Source: Lolium rigidum (lineage: Eukaryota; Streptophyta; Magnoliopsida; Poales; Poaceae). Taken from it: a stretch of 64,000 bases of DNA. Under the pieces are notes generated by a model that did not search any database, was not told the DNA's origin, and saw only the letters and a list, made by a program, of their open reading frames with translations. How positions within the stretch are numbered: position 1 is the stretch's first letter; every line of letters starts with the position of its first letter. The position numbers and the translations under genes are program-made. This document shows, one piece after another, positions 12,140 to 24,393 of this stretch. Where the stretch lies: NCBI RefSeq assembly GCF_022539505.1, contig NC_061510.1:272995687-273059686 (forward strand), read 5' to 3'.

Positions 12140-12417
12140 GTCACACTTTTCGTGGTAGGCTAACGCTGGCTCTGCACTACGGACAATCAGTGCGGGACTG
12201 GAGCCATTGCTCCAGGCATGCTGAATAGAAGATGTGTTTGCACTACAGCCGTACCAGCCCATCTGCGGCACCACGGCATCCTTCCAGGCATATCGAGCAG
12301 TCCACAGAGGACTCGACATTGATTGTTCCTGGGATAATTTCTTGTCCTAGTTTGGAGAGAGGTCTTGGATGTGCCACTACCCCTGCCGTGCCACTGCAAG
12401 GCTCTGATGTGGTTTGT
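12140..12417 (-). pseudogene. RING-H2 ligase pseudogene fragment beside Harbinger, unit I
   Basis: Minus-strand reading gives PLSKLGQEIIPGTI, then DCSICLEGC with intact first zinc ligands. A stop codon follows, before CKHIFYSAC where the second ligand His is Tyr, and another stop falls within the last CPxC. The upstream exons are missing because homology to 3655-4232 ends near 12398, just before the Harbinger terminus. It is a broken paralogue of the 3655-4232 gene. Confidence 0.65.
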
Positions 12418-12420
12418 TTA

Positions 12421-12882
12421 GGGCGCGTTTGGTTGCTTGGGTGCCCGTTGGCTCGCATCGGCCCAGCAATTTTCGGGCCGTTTGGTTCCCCGGGCGCACT
12501 CGCGTTGTTGCATAGCACGGGTTTTAAAGCACCCCTAGGACAGGCCCCGGAGGAACGCTCGGTTTGACAGTTTCTCCAGGGCCAGGCCCTGGCGAGACGA
12601 AAATCGACAACACCGTTCGCGCCGGAGCTCCGCCTCGGCATGGCGGGAGAAGCCGAAATCTTAGCGGCGTTGCGCGACAAAGGTAGCGGTAACCTCTCTG
12701 TTCGGTTACCCTCTCCATTAGCCCCCTCCCAAAATTTCCCTTCCCCCAACTTTCACACCGACGGTGGTGGCGGTGACCCAGATCTGGCAGCGCGCATCTC
12801 CCTTCGGTCTCCGGCGCCGGACCAGGGTCCTCTTCTCCAGCCGCCACGGAGCCTGCGCACATCTGCGACAGCTTTCGGCCGT
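12421..12882 (+). mobile_element. PIF/Harbinger transposon, 5' fragment cut by the duplication junction
   Basis: It starts with GGGCGCGTTTGGTTGC, a PIF/Harbinger-type terminus, directly after a TTA target triplet (12418-12420). The same sequence starts at 56405 in unit II, where it goes on into a transposase. Here it stops at 12882 and unit II sequence follows with no overlap. Confidence 0.7.
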
Positions 12883-14149
12883 ATTTAAGATATGAACTTT
12901 AACTCAGTATTTGAAAAAAGCAGAATATTATTAACTCAAACAGAATACATGTACACGGTTGGAATGTATAATTTAAATGCAATTTGAATCAGAAGATTAA
13001 ATCCATATGGCATAATTACAAATGAACAAAGTAAAGAATGAAATAGAAAATCCTTAATACTTATCTTTGTCTTCTCCTTTTTTTCTTTCCTAATGTTCTT
13101 CAAACCTGCAATAAAAAACATCAAAGACAAAGTAGGTATGATTAGTATGGATTCATGTATGCATCTATAGGAGAGATACATTTTTTGTTTATGATCTTAA
13201 TCCATGTGGCAACAAGAAGTGGTAATGTGGCGCTACCGAATACAACATGCACATTCCTGTTTGCACTAACTGCCTGTGCATGGAAATACATGAACTGGTG
13301 CATTGTGTCTGCAAGTACATGAATGAGCACTTATGTGCATCTAGAGAACCGGAAACACACAACCTTTGTTCCAATATTGGATGACTACAATCAGTTCTTA
13401 TTTGTGGGTGACTATAGAACATAATGATGGAGAACCAAGGACTCTTTGACCGGGTATTAAGGAAGGATGTTTTCAGGTCCGTATACACCAACTCAAGTTT
13501 TTGTTCTCTTACTATTTTTTCGATTTCAAATCCCTGTGCAAAATATATGACAGGGTATTTCTGGATGAGCACAGAAGCTCGATGTTTATAATTAGCCAAA
13601 ATTATTTTCCGGCGTAAGATATTTCCTCTAGTTCCTAATTGTTCATGCATAGGCGCTTATGATGACACTAGTAATCATTTATATATGAAGCAACATTTGT
13701 TCCTTGTTTACATAAAGTGGTCTGTTTGAGCAGCTAATTGCATGTCTTTGATTTGTGGGAAGTGGCTTTGTGCGTGCAGGAGAGAGGTGGAATGCAGGCT
13801 TGCCAGGACATGTATCACCATTCACCAAGCAGAGCCGACCCTTCACCAAGCAGAGCTGAAACCAGTTGCCCCATCTGTGCCAACGTTGCTTAATGTGACA
13901 CCGAATCCGAAGGGGCAAACAATATGTATGTGAAGAGGAGGAGCCAAATGGTGGCAAGGGAGAGACCAACGGGTCGTTGCAGAAGACATCGGTGTCTGTC
14001 ACGGCACACAAATAGCTGCTCTGACCAATTCATCTACAAATATTATTCATTGGACACAGTACTGGTATATGCATAAAAAACACACCATTCTTTCACTGGA
14101 GCGGTGCAACCTTTGCTAACACTCCCGGTCACTCTTTCCGTGGTAGGCT
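12883..14149. other. Third block of the repeated non-coding stretch
   Basis: Near-identical to 2389-3654. No gene is supported. It marks the start of duplication unit II. Confidence 0.5.
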
Positions 14150-14728
14150 AACGCTGGCCCTACAGTACGGACAATCAGTGCGGGACTGGAGCCATTGCGC
14201 GCTCCAGGCAACCTGAATGGAAGATGTGTTTCCATTGCAGCTGTACCAGCCCTTCTACGACACCATGGCATCCTTCCAGGCAGATCGAGCAGTCCACGGA
14301 AGAGTTGACATCGACGTCTTCGATTGTTCCTTGGAGAGTTTATTGTCCTAGTTTAGAGAGAGGTCTTCGATGCGCCACTACCGCTGCCGTGCCATTGAAT
14401 AGTTTGGCTATCCAGGCTGCCATCCTTTGATGCGCAGATATCAGTTTCAGAAGAGAGATGTGGCCCAGCCCGAATGGTTCCTACAGCTGGTGCTATCTCT
14501 GCCAGCAACAACTGGAAAATGTGGATCAGATCAATGCAGAACCCCGAATATTGTACTAGAACATAGATTCGGTGCTTGAAATAAACCAACAGTGTGAGCT
14601 AAATTGTTGACACTGACCTTCTGCCGGGAAATAAGTCTGCACTTTGGAGTCTCCAATGAAGCCTCTCCTTTGCTTGTTGAACTGCATCAGGAAGTCGGGC
14701 ATTTGATGTGTTGGTGCTCAATCCTGAG
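14150..14728 (-). pseudogene. RING-H2 E3 ligase (RHY1A-like) pseudogene, unit II
   Basis: Copy of the 3655-4232 pseudogene. Exon 14618-14728 has the same splice sites and length (111 bases). The RING part at about 14157-14296 keeps CSICLEGC. A zinc Cys is Trp (QWKHIF), and two extra bases (GCGC for GC) shift the frame before the last Cys pair. A stop also lies upstream of the finger, as in unit I. The lesions differ from unit I, so part of the decay is independent. Confidence 0.68.
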
Positions 14729-16347
14729 CTGAAAATAATGTTCCTTGTGGGTTCAATTATGCCTTTGCTTGAAGCTCCACAATCTTCGTGGCTACTCCGA
14801 GTAACTTATAGCCCTGCGTTTTATAGATCGAGTCATGAGAAATCAACAATCCAGTTTATACTATAATTATCAATGGTTCAAAAAGTTGGTATTGTAAGGC
14901 AAACTGAATTTGGAAAACGTTCAGACTTTTGTATTGCATCTCGTATAGCAGATGCTCATGTAATCATGCATTTCCTTTTTTTTACCAAATTTGTGTAAAA
15001 AAGCAAGAGAACCTATGTAAGCAATTTCAGAATAATAAAATGACTAAGAATGCCATTTGCAATCCTTGGAACTCTGTGGATTTCTAGGTCTAAGTTAAAC
15101 TGTTCTGTACAACAATAAGTGAAAAAACATGCTGCACACACATTCACATTTGCAGTTAGCATCATTCTAATTGCCACACGTTCAAAGCTGGAAACACTCA
15201 CATCACCTCCAAAAAGGCCAAATCCGCGACCAAACTGAATGCACACTACATTTTGGCACTTGTTACAACCCAGATAATTTTGTATTTCCATAAATATAAT
15301 GTGAGGCACCGTCTTCTTTTAAGACCCAAAGGCATTTGCTATCAGTAATTTAACACTGAAACAAATGAACAATACTGGATTAAGCATCAGAGTGCCATGG
15401 TTTGTTTCCTTGAAATGTTGTCCAAACAAACTCACCATGTCAGCAGAAACAAATTCTTGGGTAGGTCTTTACAAAATGTAAAATGACATACTATAAATCA
15501 TCAATTAAAAGTATCATTTGGATCGAGTGTTAATAATCTGCAACCCCACTATGAGGACATAGCTTATGTTTCCTTGCCAAAATGTTTGGTTTAAACCTCC
15601 CTATTTCTGTGAAGACATAGCTTATGTTTCCTTGTCAAAAGGTTTGGTTTAAAAGAACCTTGTCAAAAGAATAAGCAATTAAACTGTTTAGACCGATCCA
15701 AGAATTTATTTAACATAGCTAATGGTATGAAATTTTGCAGTGATCAATCAAACGGGAATGCACCTCTGTCTTCATTTCTTTTCTTTTTTCGATACAAAGC
15801 ATAACATGCCCCGGGTTCCATTATCAGAAGATAACGGAACAATGTTTTGTTTTTGCTGCAACACCCGAAGGGACAAGGAGGAAAAAGAAAAAGACCTAAA
15901 AACGAGAGCTGCAGATTATTCACCAGGCATAGCCTGGCATCCCCAAAGCCACTACCGCATCTCCTACGTTGGATTGTACGTAACAGTGCGCTCCCTCCAC
16001 TGCCCAGTTTCTACAACGGGAATTGATAGCAAAGCCCCAAAGCCACTACCGAGTCACCACTCACCACAGAGAGTCGGCCGCACGCATCGCAGATTCGCAA
16101 GGGAAGGAAACAGAGGCATAGCTAGGCGACTGCGATATGATCATCGATCTTACCAGCATTTGGTGCGCGATTGGAATTGGGTGGACCTGGTGGCGGCGGA
16201 GTCGCGGCGCAGGGAGCCATCAGTGGGCTAAGCCGGCGGCGGTTGCGGGCGGCGGCGCTGCAAGTAGAAGAGAGTACCGGCGATCGGCATGCAGCCTCCT
16301 CATTTTGCTACTTGTTCCGCAGCAGCGAGGACGTAGCGCGAACTCAA
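14729..16347. other. Unit II copy of the RING-H2 upstream region
   Basis: Parallel to 4233-5783. It has an extra stretch near 15530-15570 and the GC-rich block at 15900-16320. No gene is supported beyond the possible leader exon described for unit I. Confidence 0.4.
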
Positions 16348-16525
16348 GGAAAAAATAGTGCGCTATAACAAAATAGGGTTGGTCTTAAAATAAGCTATTA
16401 GCATGCTAGAGCACGCTATGAGCGAGGTATTATACACTGATTAAATTAGTGTGTGCTCTCTAGATATGTTATAGCGCGCTATTAGTGTCAACATAGCGCG
16501 CTATTTTTTCCATGCTAGTACTAAC
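16348..16525. mobile_element. MITE-like inverted-repeat element, copy 2
   Basis: Same element as 5784-5980, but the outer left inverted repeat has lost a TTAGTACTAG stretch. GGAAAAAATAGTGCGCTA at the left faces TAGCGCGCTATTTTTTCC at the right. Confidence 0.5.
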
Positions 16526-17414
16526 TTCATTCACTAATGTAATACCTTTAAATATTTTATTAATATGTATTAGATATCACTTTATTCCAAATTATAAACT
16601 GTTTTAGAAAACTAAATTATTTTCCTAAATGGCGTGTAATATGGAATGGAGGTGGTATATACCAAAATAAATGAACCTACACACTAACATGTGGCCAGAG
16701 ACATGCTTAAGTCATTCACAAGAAAAGCTGAAAGATGTTACATTAGTGAACGGATGGAGTAGTAAAAGTCATGATAGTTTTCGAAAACAAATGAGTTGGG
16801 CTATCAAAAGTAAGTCAAACGAACAACATTCTCTTGCGCACACTCAATTTTTTCAGGATACTTGTGAGATATTATGTTTTAGATTACCCTAAAAGTATAT
16901 TTTTGGATATTACAATATACAAGCATATATACAGATCATGCAAGTGTCATAATTTAGTGCAGAGAGTATTGTTATCTGTCTCCTCCCAGTTTTCCTTACA
17001 TTTAAGGTGCTTAATCTAGGTAGAGAATAAAAAGGACAATGTCTGAAAATGTAAAATAATAAACACTTCATGTAAATATACTTAGTATGGTTTCAATTGT
17101 ATCTTAAATTCAATACAATATAAGAAATACCACATATATTAACAATTTTCTATGTGGTTAACTATGATAAGTAAGGAATATGCAAAAATTTATAGGTCGA
17201 TATTACATTTGTTAGAAATATACAATTTACTATAACCTATTACAACATAATCATTCATCAACTTCCAAATATTGGGGTGTCACTCGAATGGAAGTGACGG
17301 GATTCAGCCTCTCGGGTATACATTAATCCGGCTATTGTTGAATAAGCTAACTAATGCTTTAAATTCTTTAGTTTAGCTTATTTAACTTTATAACCACCAT
17401 TGTGATTTGAATTC
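16526..17414. other. AT-rich flank up to the element A insertion site
   Basis: Copy of 5981-6868. The last five bases, AATTC (17410-17414), are the left target-site duplication of element A. The right one is CATTC at 51007-51011. Unit I shows the unbroken site near 6866-6880. Confidence 0.6.
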
Positions 17415-17725
17415 TGTTATCACCAGAATTTGACCGGATCAGAGGTGGGCCGCGATCAAGATGGGCTTGAAGAATATATATAGAAGAAATACGTGAATCG
17501 GCCTTACATGCAAAGTTTGGGCTAGTTTGCCCGTGTATCTGTACCATAGTAGGATGCGTGTCGGTTAAGAGTTAGAGTTTTACCCGTGCACGGTTAGGTG
17601 CACGCTTGAATTAGAAAGTCCCCTGGACTATAAATATGTATCTAGGGTTTATGGAATAAACAACAACCAACGTTCAACACAAATCAATCTCGGCGCATCG
17701 CCAACTCCTTCGTCTCAAGGGTTTC
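17415..17725 (+). repeat. Element A 5' LTR, first part (U3 and start of RNA)
   Basis: Contains the TATA box TATAAATA at 17629-17636. It is broken after GTTTC by element B and continues at 42436. Confidence 0.88.
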
Positions 17726-20530
17726 TGTAATATCCCAGGTAATGGGGTTACAAAAATAGAGGAAACAGATGTGTGCATTGCATTCATGCATAGAAAATCT
17801 GGGGAATTTTCGCGCTTTAAAGTAAAACAGATACACGAATCGAAGTTTCACTTGACCTTGGTGGAATTGAAGTAGCTCATCAAGTCAAGCGCTATAAACC
17901 TCAATGTGACTTTGTTAAAACCTGGTTTTGGGTAGAGATGATTTGATCTAAGGGGGTTAGATCAAATGGAATTAATATTTAACACAACAACACTTTACTC
18001 AATGATCAATTGCTTGATCATACAAAAGATCACAACATGGTAATCCTTGCCATAACATATGAACATCCATTTAATTGGAAATCAAGTAACAATAATTGGA
18101 GAAACCATTCTTGACTTATCTTTTCCATGTCTTAAACTAATCCATGATCCTACCATGAACCTCATGGTATTCATTTTATTTCATTTTTGGAAACATGACA
18201 TGGAGATCAACTCTAGAAATATGTATTCTTCTCTATTCCACATTATTAAGCATTAAACCTAGAGAGGTGAGAGTTCTATTATAATTATTAGTAAAGCAAT
18301 GACAAACCTTAAGCTAAACCTTGGTTATGCATCCAAGTATTCAAATCATCATCTTTAAGAGAAACCCTAGGATATTATTCAAGACATTCCTAGAGAGAGA
18401 AACCATTTATGTTAACCATAGATATTGGTGACCACATCATTCTCTATGGAGCCTAACCTTAAGTTAGTATTGAAGTCCTTCCCAAAATAAGAGAGACCAT
18501 TCATACCAACTCCAACCTTACTTATTAAGGAATCAAGGACAACATTTGAACTAAAGTATTAGGAGGTAAACCATTTCATCCTAGGGTGGTGAGATAACCA
18601 AATATCAGATAGAATAAGACCATATCCCTGAGTTGATAAAATAAGGATAAGACTAATCCAACTAAGCTAGACAATTGAATCCCTACCCTAGATATCCAAG
18701 GAAATAATAAAAGTACACCATAAACCCTAGAATAACCATACCTTTGTAAGAGAGCTCAAGCTAAGGTGTGACACTCAAGAAAGTTAAGCCAACAATTGAA
18801 TATGAGGGAGAGAACTATCCATATAAATCCAGATGATTATATCATCATTGCTAAACTAGAACCCTAACAGAATATCTCAGGCATTCTCCTGGGATAGAAG
18901 CTATTGAGACAACCATAGCCATGTTCACCCAAGAACCTATAAGATATATATTATACCTTAGTTAATCAAGACAATGCTTGATCATAGAAGTGAGAAACCC
19001 ATTTAATGAGAGATCCCTAGGAATCCAAACCTTGATCATTATAAATTGAGTGATGAACATAAACCCTAAGAATTTGAGGTAGAGATCTTAAGAACAAGTG
19101 GATCATGCCTAATCCATGATCATGCTCTTGAGGTATGTGAGGATAAGTTAAAACCTAATAGGATAAGAGGATATCATCCACCACATGAAATCATAGGCAG
19201 GTAACTAGTAAGCAACCCTAGACTTATATCCCAACCTTTACTTGTGAACCACTTGGTGATCATAAGTAGAATCCTACCATATCCATACTTCATAAATTAA
19301 ACAACCTAAGAAAACCTTAGAGTTAAACTCTATGCTTTATATGGTGAGAAACCATATACCCATATGACCAAAGTTAACTATAAAAAGAACTATAACCAAT
19401 GTAGTTACTTAAATGATAAATTGAGGTTAATAATAGAAGCCAATTGATAGAAGATAAAACCAATTCTCAATATCATAGTAATTAGAGGAGAACATAAAAT
19501 ATTAAATAAACAACCACCTTATAATGGTTAGGGGAGATTAACCCTAGCACATGCAATATGGTGTCATCTCATCTCACAACTTAGAATTGAACCTCAACCC
19601 TAGTTATGTATCACTATGGCGATCATAATATAAACCTAGGCCATGATTATGATTCAAACCAATTGCTATTAGGTTAATATCATTAGAACCCTAGTATGGC
19701 ACATTAATAAAGTCTTAAGCTATAATTATTAAACCTGGGAAAAACTCTTGTGATACATCTTATAATTAGAACCATAAGTGTGATTAACAACCACCTATCT
19801 TTATAACCAAAGTCCAACCATGAGGAGAGTAATGTCTACTCTAGGTAATTCAAAGTGTTATTAAAATATAATACTAATGCTAACCTTGACATAGAGTGAT
19901 AATCAAAATTACAATATCTTAATAAATAGAGGATCACATAAAATCATATGCAGGGAACTAAATTCTCAATTAAGAGCTCAAACCCTAATGATAAATTCTA
20001 AAACACTTAGAGTAGAAGTTATCAACCCTAATAATTCAAGATAGATTTGATTACACAAGAAAAAGGGAATTAAAGTGAGTGCCTAAAATCATGCTTAATA
20101 AAAATTGCAATAAAGGTTCATATATATTAAATGCTCATTTAAAAAACAATTCAAGTATTAAATGATCTTCTTGTTGGTCCTCATGAGATTCCAATTGTCA
20201 AATACCTGCAAAATAGAATGATTTGAATTAAAAACAGAATTCAAAATGGAAATACAAAACAGAAAATAAATAAAAGAGAAAAAGAAGAAGAGGCTTACCT
20301 GGACTTACCTGGCCGCAGCAGCCCACCATCATAGCCACCAGCAGCCCAGAACGACCCAGCCCAGCACAGCCCAAAGTGGCCCAGGTACCCCTTCGTATGG
20401 ATAAAGATGGAGAGGCGTCGTCGTTTTCGTCTTCTCTCCTCGACGCACAGGAGCTCGCCACCGAGCCGACCAGCGCCACGTCCCGCGGTCGCCGCCGGTA
20501 TTCTTGACCGCCAGCACACTCCCGTGGACG

Positions 20531-20537
20531 TATAAAT
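20531..20537 (+). promoter_or_regulatory. TATA box inside element B LTR1
   Basis: TATAAAT just upstream of the GC-rich island. The same motif is at 30083-30089 in LTR2 and 38553-38559 in LTR3. If used, RNA starts about 2.8 kb into the LTR, leaving roughly 3.8 kb of R plus U5. Confidence 0.5.
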
Positions 20538-20626
20538 GGCGCGGAAGCCTCCAATTTTCCCTCCCTCTGCGTAATTTTCCCCATTACCGAAACCCTAGCC
20601 AACCCTGCCTCCGGCCATCGCCGTCG

Positions 20627-20830
20627 ATGGAGACCTCCCCAGGCCAAGTTGTGACCACCCACGTGACCGCCGTCCTCGACATGCCTAGCCTGCAGAAGGA
20701 ATTGTGCCGCCGTGCCCGGAATCGCCGTCGACGACCTCGTCTTCCTCGACGCCGGCCATCACTGCCGCCGTCGATTCAGACCACTATAGGTCCCGCCGTC
20801 AAGCCCTGCGCACTCCTGGTGAGTCGCTGA
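20627..20830 (+). other. Short Arg-rich ORF in the GC island of LTR1 (leader ORF candidate)
   Basis: Starting METSPGQV, 67 aa, basic and Arg/Pro-rich, about 95 bases after the TATA box. Related frames occur at 30179-30382 and 38652-38846. A donor-like GTGAGT lies near its end at about 20820. No domain is recognised. It may be only open by GC composition. Confidence 0.3.
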
Positions 20831-23231
20831 TGCTCCCGGCGCTCTCGCTTTGCTCGATTCACCGCCGTAGCTCCACCGCACTGGATCAACCGCGTGTGCT
20901 GCCGCTCGAACCCGCCGCCGGCCAAGCTCCGGCAACCATCTGGTGGCGGCGCCGCCACTAGTTGGTTTGCCTCGTCGAGTGCTGTCCAACGCGCCCCTGC
21001 TCAGGCCCGCGGGAACGCCCGAGCGCCGGCGACTATCGCCAGTTCCCGCCGGCCAGAGACCTCCTCGCCACCGTGGTGATTTTGACTTGGTCAAATTCCA
21101 CGTGGTGGGTGAGGTGGACAGACCCCACCAGTCATAGACTGTGGGTGTGTTCTGTCCGGGTAGGTTTAGTATTTCTTTTATTTCTATTTCAAATTCAAAA
21201 ATTGCTGCAACTTCAAATAAATTTATAAAATTCATAAAAACTCAGAAAAATACAAATGAGATATCAAAATTCTTGTAAAAGAAAAATCTATCCAATAAAA
21301 ATATAAAATTAAATTTATATTTTTAAATAGAAATTCATTATTTAATACTTATTAAATAAGCCTTTTCTTTAATTCTAAATTGAATTAAAATTCAATAAAT
21401 AGTAAAACCTTCTAAAATAAATAAAAACCAGTAAGAAAAATAAAGAAAACACTAAAGCTATTTTTTCTTATTTGTTATTTTGTTAAATCTATTTTTGTGG
21501 AAATTTAAACCTTGATTAATAATTACCCTAATTATTAATTATTTAAAAAGAATAAAATGCCAAATTCAATATTATTTTATTTACAAGTTACTAATAACTT
21601 CAACCTTAAATTGAAGTTATTAACCATAGTACAATATGGTAAATAGCAAACCCTAATTCCATATTGAATGATATTACAAACCATCATTTCATGTGAAACC
21701 TAAAATCCTAATTCCATTAGGAACCCTAGCCCTATTATTTTATGTGAACCTTAAATTGCTAATAAACCTAAACCTAGGTTATAACTTGTGATCATGTTAT
21801 TTCCTTTTGGATTATAGACCCACAATTAGCAGCTAAGTATTTGTTCTTGTTCCCATAAAATAATAGAAGCCATAGTACTTATAAGTGGATATACCATGAA
21901 CACATCCTAATAAAACCTAAATGTTAATGTAGGGTCAACCAAGTGCAAACCCTAGTTATTATTACCAAAACCATCATCCTTAACTATCCATGATTAGCAT
22001 CACATCAAAGTGATGAATCTCAGGAGCAACCATGCCAAATCTTGAGCATTACATAACCATATTCCATTAAACCCTACTAGTGTGAAATACTTATGAACCA
22101 TCCTATTTAGGAGCCAATTATTCCTTACTTAATGGAACCAATAGTAAAACCTAAACCAACTCAACCCTAACTGATATACTTCTTATCACTTAAGAAGTAT
22201 GTTCTTCAAAAGTTATTCTTTTGAAGTAAATAAAGAAGCATCACCAACCCTGCTTATAAAAACCTATAAACCCTAGCCAGCCATCACTAGCAAGATAAAC
22301 CAATCTTGATACAACCCATGTGTAATTAATTGCTTAGGATGCCTAGGCTTAACCCCACCTTACAAGCCCTCGGTGCTGATGAATCCAACTAGGTTATGAT
22401 CCATCTACTACTCACTCCAGAAACCAATTAGAACCATAATAAACCATGGAACTCCACAACCCTGATTATTATACTTGTTCCTTATTAAATAACATGTTCT
22501 TCAAAAGTTATTCTTTTTAAGCATATAATAATCAATCATTAACCATGACAAGTAGTGCTAAAACCAACCACTACTCATTACATGTTAGGATTACATCAAA
22601 TCTTATTGTTGTGTGTTATTAATGCTAATCTTCTGATATATTGCAACACATGTTCATGATACCAAGTAATCCTACCTGAATAAGAACCTTGTTTGTGAAT
22701 CACTCTAAAAGTGCAACACACTTTAAACAAATCATTTCAAGTCACTAATCCTAAATCATCGGGGTTAGATCACGCTTAGAGCGACTGCATCTCATACTTA
22801 TGCATTATTGCATCCTTGCCAATCTTTTAAACATCGTCCTTACCGGACGATGATGCTATTTCAGAATTTGGAGTTATTGCGCACCGAAGACCTTGCCTGC
22901 ATAATCTTGCAGTCAAGAAAGGCAAGTTCATCACTTGCTCATGTCATTTGAGTATCTTTATCAAATTACTTGCAAAGTACTATGGTTATTACTATTGCAT
23001 AAAAACCAAAACCACTACTTTCATAACTATGAATATGACTATGTGGTGGGCAATGGAACCATGGATTGTGTTGATATGGTGGAGGTTCCATTGCAAGGGT
23101 TAATATCCATCTAGGATTAAACAACAAATGTCGCCAGTGATTCTTGTGCCGTAATACCCGTGTTAACCATAAGATCCGGAGTGGGACGGAGTAGTCAAAA
23201 GTGTTTCCACCTCTCGTTCATCAACGGATGC

Positions 23232-23387
23232 GCTTACCGTAGACGGTTGTGTCTTGCGGAGCAACTTGAGGGTGGGGAGCCCCTTCTAATTCCCCACGGT
23301 ATAGCTGTTGCTTACCGTAGACGGTTGTCGCTTGCGGAACAACTTGAGGGTGGGGATCCCCTTCTAATTCCCCACGGTAATGTGGTC
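23232..23387 (+). repeat. Two tandem 78-base repeats in LTR1
   Basis: Two copies beginning GCTTACCGTAGACGGTTG and ending around CCCCACGGTA. TACCGT and ACGGTA at the ends are inverted. The same pair is at 41259-41414 in LTR3. It falls in the part of LTR2 hidden by the N gap. Confidence 0.75.
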
Positions 23388-23895
23388 TATGATGGGTTGC
23401 AGCTACCGGCGAAGGAGTTTGGTTAACGAGTCCCAAACTGTTGTCGTGGTCGGGGTCCACCCTGAAATTACGGGAATAATGGGACCGGCGAGGACCCAGG
23501 GTCGGGGTATGCAACAACGGGTGGGTGTTCGAGGTAGCGGAGGAACATGATTGGCTAGACCTTATACCGGGCCTCACACCATAGGAAGTGTGGACGGGTT
23601 ACAGCTGCCCGGTTGGCACCAAGGTTAAGATCTCTTATGGGTAAAGAAACACACCTCTGCAGAGTGTAAAGAACCGTGACCTGTCACTCCCTGTTCCGGG
23701 ATATGGAACTACGAACGCGGCCGGAAAGGAGCTCCATGAAGTTCTAGTAAACCGGTGAAGGCTGACGGACATAGTTCTTCTGAATAAAAGCAACTTTTTG
23801 AAGAAATGGTTATGAAAACCTGCATTGGTATTAGACTTTCTGGTCTAATGTTCTAGCTAGTGCATTAAACACCTCTTTCCTATAATGAACTTGTT

Positions 23896-23911
23896 GAGTA
23901 CGCTCGTACTC
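23896..23911 (+). terminator. Palindrome near the 3' end of LTR1, possible RNA 3'-end signal
   Basis: GAGTAC, four-base loop, GTACTC. Conserved at 32367-32382 and 41922-41937. Similar palindromes are common near gypsy LTR ends. A 3'-end role is inferred. Confidence 0.35.
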
Positions 23912-24393
23912 ATCCCACTCTTAAATCCCCTGCTTAGATATGGAGGCACCGAAGGAGGATCTACAGTGCAACACGAAGACCGAGGAGTCAACAACTACTT
24001 CAAGGGACAGGAACCTGTCAGAGGAGTGCGATACCACATCCAACAAGGAGAAACCTAGATTAGCAATAGAAAGGAACTAGCTTCCTAAACTTAACTCCTA
24101 TTTAGCTAGAATCTATTCATAGCCTCTGTAGCTAGTTAAATACTCTACAAGTAGAGTTCGTGTTAGGACTAGACCACGAGTCGTTCTTCTGGAGTTTATT
24201 TGCAGTTTTACCTCATTGTAAAGTAGGAGGCTGTGATGATCTTATGTAAAGAGTCAATGTATGTAATTCTATAGACATGCCTTGGACCCGCATATGTTTC
24301 GTTGTACCACTCGAGCGATATAATACTAGTGGAACGGTGTTTCATTGGTGTTATATCGGACTTGCATACTACACCATGCGACGGGTCACCACA

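Larger units (their letters stand above)
2389..12882. repeat. Tandem duplication unit I (about 10.5 kb)
   Basis: This segment recurs, in the same order and orientation, as unit II (12883 to about 56863 without the 17415-51011 insertion). It holds a RING-H2 pseudogene, a MITE-like element, an RNase H-like fragment, an intact YUC gene, a second RING fragment and the 5' part of a Harbinger transposon. The left boundary is given by the sequence starting ATTTAAGATATGAAC at 2389, which reappears at 12883 directly after Harbinger sequence. Unit lengths are 10,494 and about 10,384 bases. Confidence 0.85.
17726..24393 (+). repeat. Element B LTR1 (6668 bases)
   Basis: Begins TGTAATATCC and ends GGGTCACCACA. 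Composition is AT-rich with a GC-rich island at about 20290-21160. From about 23220 to its end it is visibly more diverged from LTR2 and LTR3 than the first 5.4 kb. Confidence 0.88.

Noticed and set aside
20759..21235. Minus-strand 158-aa frame in the GC island of LTR1, also in LTR2 and shorter in LTR3
   Set aside because: It is open because of GC-rich composition, has no domain and runs into AT-rich LTR sequence. LTR3 breaks it.
23232..23387. Direct repeats considered as a CRISPR-like or satellite array
   Set aside because: Only two adjacent 78-base copies within a retrotransposon LTR. It is a simple local duplication in a plant genome.
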